Shown piece after piece: positions 36,612 to 45,344 of a stretch of DNA of 64,000 nt. This DNA is from an uncultured Spirochaetota bacterium (GTDB lineage Bacteria; Spirochaetota; Brachyspiria; Brachyspirales; Brachyspiraceae): contig CALXQJ010000001.1 in the NCBI GenBank assembly GCA_944390575.1, forward strand, positions 1-64,000, written 5' to 3'. The notes beneath the pieces were generated by a model. That model did not search any database. It was given only the letters and a program-made list of their open reading frames with translations, and was not told where the DNA came from. The first letter of the stretch is position 1, and each line of letters opens with the position of its first letter. The position numbers and the translations under genes are program-made.

Positions 36612-37268
36612 ATGAATATAGCATTTTTTGATCTTGATAAAACCATTTTAAATAGAGATTCTATAGTTGCTTTTGTATTTTTTTATCTTAGAAAAAAGCC
36701 ATTGAAAATATTTGCTTTTATAAGTTTGATTCCATCTTTTATATTGTTTTATTGTAAGCTTATGAGTAATGATAAAATTAAGTATAAGCTTTGTAAAATT
36801 TTTAAAGGGCTTAGTATAGAAGAGGGAGATAGAATAGGAAAAGAGTTTGCTGATACCATTATTCCTAATTTTTATTATGAGGATGCTTTAGCTGAGATAA
36901 AAAAGATAAAAAATAAAGGCTATTCACTTTATTTAGTGACGGCAAGTTTTGAGCTTTATGCTAAGTTTATAGCTGAAAATTTAGGTTTTGATAGATGTAT
37001 GGGTAGTGAACTTTGGACTTTTAGAAATGTTTATACTGGCTACCTTTATGGAAAGAATTGCTATGGTGAGGCAAAAAAACATAGACTATGTACTGACAGT
37101 ATTTTTCCTCGCTATCAAGAACATTGTATAACTTATAGTGATTCTATTAGCGATATGCCACTTTTTAGCTATTCTAGTATTAAAATATGTGTTAATCCTG
37201 ATGAAAAATTAAGAGAGTATGCTATTAATAATTCTAAAGAAGGGTTTAAGATAGTAAATTGGAGATAA
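36612..37268 (+). CDS. HAD-superfamily phosphatase (SerB/HAD-IB type)
   Basis: This is a 218-residue hydrolase of the HAD-IB group. The nucleophile motif is FFDLDKTIL (Asp7, Asp9), motif II is LVTAS, and motif III/IV is TYSDSISDMPLF. A helical cap (about 18-80) includes a hydrophobic stretch typical of HAD-IB proteins and possibly membrane-associated. The substrate is a phosphomonoester that cannot be specified. The ATG at 36612 has no Shine-Dalgarno and sits at the expected transcription start. An in-frame TTG at 36591 would lie inside the promoter and was rejected. It overlaps no gene, but the TPR gene starts 8 bases after its stop. Confidence 0.82.
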   Translation: MNIAFFDLDKTILNRDSIVAFVFFYLRKKPLKIFAFISLIPSFILFYCKLMSNDKIKYKLCKIFKGLSIEEGDRIGKEFADTIIPNFYYEDALAEIKKIKNKGYSLYLVTASFELYAKFIAENLGFDRCMGSELWTFRNVYTGYLYGKNCYGEAKKHRLCTDSIFPRYQEHCITYSDSISDMPLFSYSSIKICVNPDEKLREYAINNSKEGFKIVNWR

Positions 37269-37276
37269 GTTTTTGT

Positions 37277-38350
37277 ATGTCTAATAATCTTGCTATTACT
37301 GATGATATTAATATAAAAGAATATATTGATAAGATAATACTTCAAAGTAATGATACTATTTTTAAAAAGATTAATGAGCTTATACATATAGATAATTTGG
37401 ATTATGCAAAACTTCTCGCTTTTGAGCTTATCAATAAAGATAAAAATTATAAAGATGCATATTTAGTATTATCTGATATTTATTATGAAGAAGAAGATTT
37501 TGATAGTGTTATTAAGATATTAGATGAAGGGCTTTCTATATTAAATGATGATACTGATTTAATAAAAAATAAAATAGAAGCACTTATAAATACTTATGAA
37601 TATGATAGTGCTATTGATATTATTAATTATTTAATATCTAAAAATATTATTACTTCTGACTTATATGGACAATATGGAAATATATACTCTCATCAAGGTG
37701 ATTATAATAAGTCTATAGAGTATTATAAAAAAGCTATAGAGTTGGATTCTAATGATATTTGTTCTCTTATTAATATGTCTATATCATATACTTCTTTATA
37801 TATGTATGATGAGGCTTTGGATATTTTAAATAAGGCTTATAGTTTGGATAGTAGTAAGTTTATTAAGTCTAAACAAGATAAAATCAAATCATTAAAAGAG
37901 TTATCATATTTTGATAGTGGTAATTTAATACCTATTAAAACAGTTCCTGATAAGTTTCATTTATTAATACCTGATAATTTTAAAGCTTATGTAGATGATT
38001 GTTCTTTGAGGTTTGAAAGTGCTGATGATAAGACACATATAATACTTAGTGTTGCTAATATTGATAATAGAGATGATATAAGTATTTTATTTAATGATTT
38101 TAAGTCTCATAGTGGTGAATTATATTCTATAGTATCTCCATTTTCTATTAATGTTAGAGAAGAGTATGATGATATTTTTGCTTCTATGATATTTACATCT
38201 AAAGTTATCAATGCTTATTTATTTAATGCTATGGCTATTGTAAAAAAAGATAATGATTCTATTATGCTTACCATATCTTCAAGTGTTGCTATTAGTTCTA
38301 AATTGATCACATTTACAAATAATATACTTAATAGTTTATATTTCAAATAA
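37277..38350 (+). CDS. TPR-repeat protein with unknown C-terminal domain
   Basis: This is a 357-residue cytosolic protein. Several TPR repeats lie at about residues 35-200, for example QYGNIYSHQGDYNKSIEYYKKAIELDSND. A beta-rich C-terminal part (about 215-357) begins TVPDKFHLLIPDNFKAYVDD. Its pattern of strands and a terminal helix is not one I can name. The start at 37277 follows GGAG at 12 bases. An in-frame TTG 18 bases earlier overlaps the HAD stop. It lies 3 bases before the diguanylate cyclase gene and may be a scaffold for it. Confidence 0.78.
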   Translation: MSNNLAITDDINIKEYIDKIILQSNDTIFKKINELIHIDNLDYAKLLAFELINKDKNYKDAYLVLSDIYYEEEDFDSVIKILDEGLSILNDDTDLIKNKIEALINTYEYDSAIDIINYLISKNIITSDLYGQYGNIYSHQGDYNKSIEYYKKAIELDSNDICSLINMSISYTSLYMYDEALDILNKAYSLDSSKFIKSKQDKIKSLKELSYFDSGNLIPIKTVPDKFHLLIPDNFKAYVDDCSLRFESADDKTHIILSVANIDNRDDISILFNDFKSHSGELYSIVSPFSINVREEYDDIFASMIFTSKVINAYLFNAMAIVKKDNDSIMLTISSSVAISSKLITFTNNILNSLYFK

Positions 38351-38353
38351 AGT

Positions 38354-39178
38354 ATGGAAAATAAATTAGTTTTAAAAGAAGTTAATAATATAATAAAAAT
38401 ATTAAATGATATACCAGAACCCTTTTCTGTTGATGGTATTATTAAAATATTTGAAAGTAATTCTAAGAGTATAATAAATAACTTTGCTATTTATTTTTAT
38501 AAAGAGGGGACTAAGGATTCTTTTTTGTGGTATGATACTGATAAGGATAAAGTATATGATAGTAAGTATTTATTAATATCTCGCGGTTATGAGTTTGGAT
38601 ATATATGTATAGATAGTCATTTAGATAGTGCTTATTTATCAATATTAGTTAATCATTTGGCTTTAATTTTATATAGTGAGAAATTATCTTTTTTAGCAAA
38701 TAGGGATAAGCTAACTAAAGTTTATAATAGAGGCTATATATTAAAGTATTTAAAAGAACAAGAAGAATTAAAAAAATTATATTCTATAGTTATTATAGAT
38801 TTAGATAAGTTTAAGCATTATAATGATAGCTATGGACATAATATAGGAGATCATATATTAAAAAGAGCTTCTAAAGTTATGAAAGAGTCTATAAAACAAA
38901 TAGAATATAAGTCTATATTAGCACGCTATGGTGGTGAGGAGTTCATATTAGTTTTAGATATTCAAGATAAAGATATTTTGTATAAATCTATGGAGATTAT
39001 AAGAAATAATATTTCTAATACAGATTTTTCTACAAATGATTATTCTCTAAAAGCTACAGCATCATTGGGCGGTAGTATAAGAGATTATAATTATTCATTA
39101 GAAGATTTTATAGATACAGCAGATAAAGCTCTTTATAGTTCTAAGAAAAATGGAAGAAATAAATCTACTATATTTTAA
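38354..39178 (+). CDS. Diguanylate cyclase (GGDEF domain)
   Basis: This protein makes cyclic di-GMP from two GTP. Of its 274 residues, about 1-115 form a weakly GAF-like sensor region and 120-274 the GGDEF domain. The active-site loop reads RYGGEEF, a catalytically competent form, and metal ligands are in IIDLDKFKHYND. The inhibitory RxxD site five residues before the loop is absent (EYKS), so product feedback is probably missing. There is no membrane segment. The start has little Shine-Dalgarno and follows the TPR stop by 3 bases, so translation is probably coupled. Confidence 0.9.
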   Translation: MENKLVLKEVNNIIKILNDIPEPFSVDGIIKIFESNSKSIINNFAIYFYKEGTKDSFLWYDTDKDKVYDSKYLLISRGYEFGYICIDSHLDSAYLSILVNHLALILYSEKLSFLANRDKLTKVYNRGYILKYLKEQEELKKLYSIVIIDLDKFKHYNDSYGHNIGDHILKRASKVMKESIKQIEYKSILARYGGEEFILVLDIQDKDILYKSMEIIRNNISNTDFSTNDYSLKATASLGGSIRDYNYSLEDFIDTADKALYSSKKNGRNKSTIF

Positions 39179-39202
39179 TTTTTTTGCTTAATTAAAAAGA
39201 TT

Positions 39203-39281
39203 CACTTTTATTTAGCTTTATATAGAAATAAAGCCAAATAAAAGTGGGAGATTATTTATGAAAAATACTTATAATATATAA
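39203..39281 (+). other. Long hairpin followed by a Shine-Dalgarno and a 7-codon reading frame
   Basis: CACTTTTATTT (39203-39213) and GCTTTAT (39215-39221) pair with ATAAAGC (39228-39234) and AAATAAAAGTG (39236-39246), a stem of 18 pairs with one mismatch. No T-run follows on the plus strand. Instead GGGAG comes directly after the stem, then ATG AAA AAT ACT TAT AAT ATA TAA (39258-39281), encoding MKNTYNI. A terminator begins two bases later. It could be a decaying gene remnant, an mRNA 3' stabiliser or a small regulated peptide. I cannot decide from the sequence. Confidence 0.4.
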
Positions 39282-39282
39282 C

Positions 39283-39328
39283 AAATATTTAGAAGATAGG
39301 TTAAATATTTTTTTATTTTTTTTATAAA
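39283..39328 (+). terminator. Terminator upstream of tyrS
   Basis: AAATATTTA (39283-39291) pairs with TAAATATTT (39302-39310), followed by a long T-rich run. The stem is all A-T but the T-tract is strong. Confidence 0.65.
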
Positions 39329-39338
39329 AATTATAGAA

Positions 39339-39367
39339 TTGACTTTAATGTTAATCTATATTATGAT
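39339..39367 (+). promoter_or_regulatory. Promoter of tyrS
   Basis: TTGACT (39339-39344) is followed after 17 bases by TATGAT (39362-39367). A 19-base block containing this -35 box recurs exactly before the STAS gene (44917-44935). Confidence 0.7.
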
Positions 39368-39405
39368 AATTAGGATATTTTAAATTTTACCAAAGGTGCT
39401 ACTTA

Positions 39406-40605
39406 ATGGAAACTAAAAAGTATAGTGTAGAAGAATCTATAGAATTAATAACTCGCGGTATAAGTGAGGTTATAGGTTTAGAAGAAATAAAGGAAAAACT
39501 ACAAAAAGGCAAGCAATTAGTAGTTAAGGCAGGTTTTGACCCTACAGCACCAGATATACATTTAGGGCATACCGTACTTCTTAGAAAAATGAAACATTTT
39601 CAAGACTTAGGACATAAAGTTGTATTTTTAATAGGAGATTTTACAGGAAGAATAGGTGATCCTTCAGGTAAAACAAAGACACGTCCACCTCTAACAACAG
39701 AGGATGTTATTAGAAATGCTGAAACATATAAAGAGCAAGTATTTAAGATATTAGATCCTGAAAAAACTATAGTAGAGTTTAATTCTAAGTGGCTTGGTGG
39801 TATGAGTTTTGCTGATGTACTTGCACTTACTTCTCGATATACTGTAGCACAAATGCTTGAGAGAGATGATTTCTCTAAGAGATATAAAAGTGGTACTGCT
39901 ATTAGTATAATGGAGTTTTTATATCCACTTGCTCAGGGGTATGATTCTGTTGCTTTAGAATGTGATATAGAGCTTGGTGGTACCGATCAGAAGTTTAATT
40001 TACTTGTTGGTAGAACTTTGATGAAGGAATATGGAAAATCTCCACAAGCTATTATTACTCTTCCTCTTTTAGAAGGGCTTGATGGAGTTAATAAAATGAG
40101 TAAATCTTTAGGTAATTATATTGGTATTTATGATACTGCTAAAGATATGTATGGAAAGGCTATGAGTATTCCTGATAATTTAATTACTAAATATATGGAG
40201 CTTTTAACTGATATACCTATTTCTGATATAAAGAACTATCAAACTGCTATGGATAATGGAGAAAATCCAAGAAATATTAAAAATATTTTAGCAAAAGAAA
40301 TAGTAAGCATATACTATAATACTGATGAGGCAAATAATGCCGAAATAGAATTTAAGAAAGTGTTTAGTGCTAAAGGAGTTCCAGACGATATAGAAGAGAT
40401 TATGATTTCTTCGTCTGACAATAATATTTTAAATGCACTATCTATTTGTATGCCTAATGAAAGTAAGTCTAATTTGAAAAGACTTATATCTCAGGGTAGT
40501 GTTTCTTTAGATAATAATAAAATATTGGATATTAATTATACACTTGATAAAGAAGGAATTTTAAAGGTTGGTAAACGTAATTTCTTTAAGATTAAATTAA
40601 ATTAG
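39406..40605 (+). CDS. tyrS: Tyrosyl-tRNA synthetase
   Basis: The protein charges tRNA-Tyr. It has 399 residues. The class I HIGH motif is [11 protein letters not shown] and the KMSKS loop is NKMSKSLGN. Tyrosine binding is supported by [13 protein letters not shown] and LGGTDQKFN, and an S4-like anticodon-arm domain ends the protein ([19 protein letters not shown]). It is expressed from its own promoter after a terminator. I found no T-box or similar leader. A 5' leader of about 35 bases carries AAGGTG. Confidence 0.95.
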   Translation: METKKYSVEESIELITRGISEVIGLEEIKEKLQKGKQLVVKAGFDPTAPDIHLGHTVLLRKMKHFQDLGHKVVFLIGDFTGRIGDPSGKTKTRPPLTTEDVIRNAETYKEQVFKILDPEKTIVEFNSKWLGGMSFADVLALTSRYTVAQMLERDDFSKRYKSGTAISIMEFLYPLAQGYDSVALECDIELGGTDQKFNLLVGRTLMKEYGKSPQAIITLPLLEGLDGVNKMSKSLGNYIGIYDTAKDMYGKAMSIPDNLITKYMELLTDIPISDIKNYQTAMDNGENPRNIKNILAKEIVSIYYNTDEANNAEIEFKKVFSAKGVPDDIEEIMISSSDNNILNALSICMPNESKSNLKRLISQGSVSLDNNKILDINYTLDKEGILKVGKRNFFKIKLN

Positions 40606-40635
40606 AGGTATTATCAATATACTTAAGAGTAATTA

Positions 40636-43533
40636 ATGCGTGCCATAATAATATTATTATTAACACTAATTCTATCTATTAACTTATATACTCAAGATAG
40701 TACACCCACAGCAAATGAAAATGCTTTAATGAGAATTAATAAATTTGAGGCACGTAAAAACCCTGTTTCATTTATTAATATAGTTTTATTTACTCCATAT
40801 CCTACATTATTAGAGTATGCTCGAATCAATGGAATTGAAATATACCCTTATGATAATGAGGCTTCTTTAAGAAGAAGAATTATTAAAAGACAGGTTAATA
40901 TAGATGTTGTACCTGCTAAGGGTAATGATGAAATAAAAACTGTTATGCGAAATGTTACAAGAAGTACTGGAGGTAGTGTTCAACTTCAAAGTGCTGATTA
41001 TGCCGAGCGTTATACTATAAAAGAGGTAGATGAAGAACTTATATTTTTGTATGGTAATGTAACATTAAAACTATATCAGAACTTTTTATCAGCAGATAGA
41101 GCTGTTTATAGTTTAAAGACTGGTGAGGTTTTTGCACAGGGAAATATTAAGGTTAAATCTTCTGATAATGATCTTAATGGAGACTGGTTCTTACTTAATA
41201 GAGATAGTAAGCGTGGAGTTTTATTTAATGGTGCTACTAAATTTCAAACTTATAGAATTGAAGGTGATATCATTAAGTTTAATGATGAGAAGTTTTTTGC
41301 AGAAAATAGTAGTGTTAGTTTTTCGAGACTTACACCTGTAGCTCATGATTTTTTAACTAGTAGAGTATATTTATGGGACAGTAAAAAGATATTAACAGTT
41401 AATAGTATATATAGGGTTGGTATACAGCCAGTATTTTATTTTCCTATATTTCTACAAAACTATGTAGGAACAGGTATTATATCTACTTTTGGTCAAACTT
41501 TAAGAGAAGGGGTTTATATACAAAATAGTAAGACTTTTGACTTTTATGGTATGACTCATAGACTTAGATTTGATGCTTATCAGAAGTTGGGTTTTCTTAT
41601 TGGAGATGAAATAAGATATACTAGTAAAGATCATAATTTATCATTGGATGCTATGTTTGCACTTGGGCGTCAATATTACTTATTAGACTCTTATATATCA
41701 TCAAGTTTAGGTTATGGTACTAGGTATGTAAACTATTTTGTAGATGGACAAGTTGGTAAGTATGTTCCTCGTTATAAAATACAATATGATCATACTGTGC
41801 AATTATATGATAGCGAGAATATTAGAAGCTCTATTAGCGGACGATTAAACTTAAATAGTGATTTATATTTTAAGTCTGATTTTTATAATCAAAGACAGAA
41901 CTTAGATATATTATCATTATTTACATCATTAACTGGTAATTTAGATGATATAGGTAACTCTACACCTGAAAGCTATATTGAAAATTCATTTTATATAAAT
42001 AATTATATATATGGTTTTAATTTAAGAGTAGGTGCACAGTGGGATTTAGCTAGTGTTAGAAATACCTCTGTAGATAAAAATACAAATTTCGATTATTATA
42101 TGCCAAAACCAAGTAGGTTAATATTACCATCTGTACAAGCAAGTTATAGTTCTGTTATTGGTAATGATGTTTCATACTATTTTCAAGATTGGTATGTAAA
42201 TTATTCTCTTGGTTTAGATTATTCACATACTATAAATTATAAAACTTCAGAAGGTATTGATTTTTATAATAATCCTAAATTAGATGAACAGTTGCAAGAA
42301 AAATTAGCAGAAAGAGATAATCTTAAAACAAGAGCTTCTCTTAATAAAAGTTTTACTAATTCATTTATTAATTTTACTCCTTATGCTTTATTAGATTATA
42401 GTTATCAAAAAAGTATTAACCCAAAAGCTGAAGATCTTATTTATGATAAAGATAATACCTATGTTGGACTTGGTACAAGGTCTACATTTTCTATGTTTCT
42501 TCCTGATAGTGTTGTGCCTTATAGTTGGGATAATTATTTTACACCTTCTATTAGATGGGATAATACTTATAGTTTAGGTTATAGATTTAAGGAAGTTTCT
42601 GTTGATAAAAATACTAATGCCAATGGTAGTGGTGAGTTTGCAAATCATGATATTAATACGAGGTTTTCTATTGGTGGTACTGGGTATGGTTTATTTTTCT
42701 TGAAAAATTTAGACTTAACACTTGAAGGTTATATAACTGCTGGTTATGATTTGAAACCTACTTATAATATTGAAAATAGAATGTATGAAATTAATTTTTC
42801 TACTAATAGATTTTTAACAACAGAAGTAGGTAGTACAAGTAGACTTTCTTTTTATGAATCTTATTTATCTTATGATATATCTAAAAACTTAATAGGAACT
42901 AATTTTACAAGAAATATACTTAATACTTTGATAAGAGTTCCAATACCTTTGGATGATCTTACAGATTGGATTTTAATAGAGCATGGTATGCGGCCATTTT
43001 TTGAAAATAGTGCTGGTATTAATAATTTTAGATTATTTTTTGATTTATCTTATAAGCATGACTTTATTAATTATAAATATAATAATATAGGTTTTACATT
43101 TGGGTTGGATTTGAAAATTTTAGATCAATGGCGATTTAGATTCTCTACTACAAGTGCTAATAATAGGGCATATAGATATATTAAAAGTTATGCAGAAAAG
43201 GAAAATGAAACTTGGGTTAATCCATTTGAGGATATTGCTAATTCTTTTGCTTATTCTGATTCTCAAAAGAGAATAGATAGTTTATTTAAACTTAGTTCTA
43301 TTCAAACTAGTATATGGCATGAGCTTGATGGTTGGCAGATGGAAATATCATTTGCTGTCAAACCTTCTACACTTCCTTCTGATATAGCAAGTGGTTCTGT
43401 AAAGGGGGCTTATTGGAGTAAGGAGTTTTGGGTTGAGTTTACTCTTACAGACTTTAATGGTGTTGGTTTACCTAAAAGAGAGTATGACCTTAACACTACT
43501 ATTACTGACTTAAAAAATAATAATAATAATTAA
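40636..43533 (+). CDS. lptD: LptD-like outer-membrane LPS/LOS assembly protein
   Basis: This is a 965-residue outer-membrane protein. A signal peptide (about 1-19) is followed by an unusual N-terminal stretch. An OstA/LptA-like beta-jellyroll lies at about 130-230 (EELIFLYGNVTLKLYQNFLSADRAVYSL and GEVFAQGNIKVKSSDN). A large C-terminal barrel of alternating aromatic strands follows from about 280. PVFYFPIFLQNYVGTGI corresponds to the conserved start of the LptD barrel. Disulfide cysteines of the E. coli type are absent. With kdsA it argues for a lipooligosaccharide-bearing outer membrane. The length and layout fit LptD, though divergence is large. Confidence 0.78.
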   Translation: MRAIIILLLTLILSINLYTQDSTPTANENALMRINKFEARKNPVSFINIVLFTPYPTLLEYARINGIEIYPYDNEASLRRRIIKRQVNIDVVPAKGNDEIKTVMRNVTRSTGGSVQLQSADYAERYTIKEVDEELIFLYGNVTLKLYQNFLSADRAVYSLKTGEVFAQGNIKVKSSDNDLNGDWFLLNRDSKRGVLFNGATKFQTYRIEGDIIKFNDEKFFAENSSVSFSRLTPVAHDFLTSRVYLWDSKKILTVNSIYRVGIQPVFYFPIFLQNYVGTGIISTFGQTLREGVYIQNSKTFDFYGMTHRLRFDAYQKLGFLIGDEIRYTSKDHNLSLDAMFALGRQYYLLDSYISSSLGYGTRYVNYFVDGQVGKYVPRYKIQYDHTVQLYDSENIRSSISGRLNLNSDLYFKSDFYNQRQNLDILSLFTSLTGNLDDIGNSTPESYIENSFYINNYIYGFNLRVGAQWDLASVRNTSVDKNTNFDYYMPKPSRLILPSVQASYSSVIGNDVSYYFQDWYVNYSLGLDYSHTINYKTSEGIDFYNNPKLDEQLQEKLAERDNLKTRASLNKSFTNSFINFTPYALLDYSYQKSINPKAEDLIYDKDNTYVGLGTRSTFSMFLPDSVVPYSWDNYFTPSIRWDNTYSLGYRFKEVSVDKNTNANGSGEFANHDINTRFSIGGTGYGLFFLKNLDLTLEGYITAGYDLKPTYNIENRMYEINFSTNRFLTTEVGSTSRLSFYESYLSYDISKNLIGTNFTRNILNTLIRVPIPLDDLTDWILIEHGMRPFFENSAGINNFRLFFDLSYKHDFINYKYNNIGFTFGLDLKILDQWRFRFSTTSANNRAYRYIKSYAEKENETWVNPFEDIANSFAYSDSQKRIDSLFKLSSIQTSIWHELDGWQMEISFAVKPSTLPSDIASGSVKGAYWSKEFWVEFTLTDFNGVGLPKREYDLNTTITDLKNNNNN

Positions 43534-43548
43534 GAAATAGTATTTATT

Positions 43549-44922
43549 ATGAAAAAAGTATTTATTTTTATTATATCTTTAATGATTATATCTTTATTTT
43601 CTATAGATTTGAATGCTAGAAAAGATGTAGAAAGTTATAATGATGATTTATCTTTATTTTATGAGGCTATGGATAGTAATGATATTGTTTATATACAAGG
43701 AATTATAGATTTTCAAACTAATGAATATATTATAAATGAGCAAATTTATACTCATGATAATGAACTTTCTGGAAGTACATCTATTTTATATTCATTATAT
43801 CATAATTATACGAATGTTGTTGATACTTTATTATCATATAGCAATATAGATTTAAGTATAACTGATGATAGGGGCTGGAATGCATTGATGTATGCTGCTG
43901 CTTATTCTGATATTTCTATATTTACTAATGTATTATATAAAGATACAAATCATATATATACTTCTAAGTGTTCAAATATTAATATTCTTCACATTGCTAG
44001 TAAATATAATAACTATGAAATTATATCGTATGTAGTAACAAATCTAAAAATAGATATAGATGTACTTGATAGTTTTAACTCTACACCTCTACATTATGCA
44101 GCAAATAACTCTTCTATTGAAAGCTATAGAGAATTAATTAAACTTGGAGCAGACACTACTATTAGAGATAATAGTAATAATTATGCTGAAGATATTTTTA
44201 TAAAAAATACTGGTGAAAAACATTTATTATCATTAGAAGGTATAAATAAAGAATTATTTATAGCAGTTGAAAATAATAATGTAGATATGGTAAAGAATGC
44301 TGTTAGAAATGGTGCTAATATTAATATTAGAGATGGATTTGGGCTTGGAGTACTACATAATGCTATTAAATATAATAGTTTAGATTCTATTAAATATTTA
44401 TTATCTTTAGATGGTATTGATATTGAAAGGAAACTACCGTCTAAGTATGTAACATATTTAGGGAGAAATATTAATCAAGCTACATACATAGGTGAAGCTA
44501 CTCCTTTGCTTTATGCTATTTTTAGAAATAATTATAATATTTCCGAACTTTTATTAAAACGTAATGCTAATATTAATGCTAAAGATGAAGAAGGGTGGAA
44601 TACTTTTCTTTATGCTTCTTCTTTTTCAGATTCTAAAATGATACGACTTCTTTTATCAAACAATGAAGAATTAAGCAAAAGCTATACAAAAGACAATCTT
44701 ACAGGGCTTCATCTTGCGGTTATTTTTGATAATATGCGTGTTGTTAAATATTTAGTAGAAAATGCCAATATAGATATTAATTATCAAGATAAAGATGGAT
44801 GGACTGCATTACATTATGCAGCATACAATAAAAAAAATAGAATATATAATTTACTTCTTAGGCTTGGTGCTGATATAAGCATAAAAAATAATGATAATGA
44901 AACTGCTGATATGCTTTTATAG
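43549..44922 (+). CDS. Exported ankyrin-repeat protein
   Basis: This is a 457-residue protein. A signal peptide spans about 1-23 (FIFIISLMIISLFSIDLNA), so the protein is secreted or periplasmic. The rest is a row of roughly nine or ten ankyrin repeats, for example DRGWNALMYAAAYSDISIF and KDGWTALHYAAYNKKNRIYNLLLRLGADI. Some repeats are degenerate. It lies 15 bases after the LptD-like gene and is probably cotranscribed. No enzyme domain is seen; a protein-binding role in the envelope is the cautious reading. Confidence 0.85.
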   Translation: MKKVFIFIISLMIISLFSIDLNARKDVESYNDDLSLFYEAMDSNDIVYIQGIIDFQTNEYIINEQIYTHDNELSGSTSILYSLYHNYTNVVDTLLSYSNIDLSITDDRGWNALMYAAAYSDISIFTNVLYKDTNHIYTSKCSNINILHIASKYNNYEIISYVVTNLKIDIDVLDSFNSTPLHYAANNSSIESYRELIKLGADTTIRDNSNNYAEDIFIKNTGEKHLLSLEGINKELFIAVENNNVDMVKNAVRNGANINIRDGFGLGVLHNAIKYNSLDSIKYLLSLDGIDIERKLPSKYVTYLGRNINQATYIGEATPLLYAIFRNNYNISELLLKRNANINAKDEEGWNTFLYASSFSDSKMIRLLLSNNEELSKSYTKDNLTGLHLAVIFDNMRVVKYLVENANIDINYQDKDGWTALHYAAYNKKNRIYNLLLRLGADISIKNNDNETADMLL

Positions 44923-44924
44923 AA

Positions 44925-44952
44925 TTGACTTTAATTTTTAGTTTGTTATAAT
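44925..44952 (+). promoter_or_regulatory. Promoter of the STAS gene
   Basis: TTGACT (44925-44930) is followed after 16 bases by TATAAT (44947-44952). The -10 box overlaps a TTG that would otherwise extend the STAS frame, which supports the start at 44982. Confidence 0.7.
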
Positions 44953-44981
44953 TGTGTATAAAATTATTGGATTTTAGTACT

Positions 44982-45314
44982 ATGCCATTAAATATAGAAG
45001 ATAGACACAATATTAAAGTAATTCGTTTATCTGGAAAAATAGATTTTAATAATTATTCTTCTTTTGAATCTGATTTAGAAGAGCTTGTTGAGTTTGGTTA
45101 TCTTAATTTTGTATTTGATTTATCAAAAATAGAATATCTAAGCTCTAGTGGTGTTATGGCATTAATTTCTATACATAAAAAAATTAGAGAAAAAAGTGGT
45201 AAGTTAGTTTTGGTGTATATACCTGATGTTGTAATTAATATACTTAAGAATGTTAAGCTTGATGATTTATTTGAAATATATGAAGATATGGAAGAGGCTT
45301 TATCTGCTTTTTAG
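44982..45314 (+). CDS. STAS-domain anti-sigma factor antagonist
   Basis: This is a 110-residue protein of the SpoIIAA/RsbV type that binds an anti-sigma kinase unless phosphorylated. The strand-helix pattern and the phosphorylation loop are clear: KIEYLSSSGVMAL, with Ser55 aligning with the phospho-serine. The first Asp of the usual Asp-Ser-Ser-Gly is Ser here. The start at 44982 was chosen because the longer frame begins inside the promoter. No anti-sigma kinase is adjacent, so the partner is elsewhere. The giant lipoprotein follows after 30 bases. Confidence 0.88.
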   Translation: MPLNIEDRHNIKVIRLSGKIDFNNYSSFESDLEELVEFGYLNFVFDLSKIEYLSSSGVMALISIHKKIREKSGKLVLVYIPDVVINILKNVKLDDLFEIYEDMEEALSAF

Positions 45315-45344
45315 ATTTTTAAATTTCTTAAATTATGTTTTTAT

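Noticed and set aside
39203-39246. Hairpin as rho-independent terminator of the diguanylate cyclase gene
   Set aside because: The stem is followed by GGGAG and a short frame, not by a T-run. The real terminator lies at 39283-39328.
39179-39405. T-box riboswitch before tyrS
   Set aside because: No T-box sequence or specifier-loop layout is visible, and tyrS has its own promoter downstream of the terminator.
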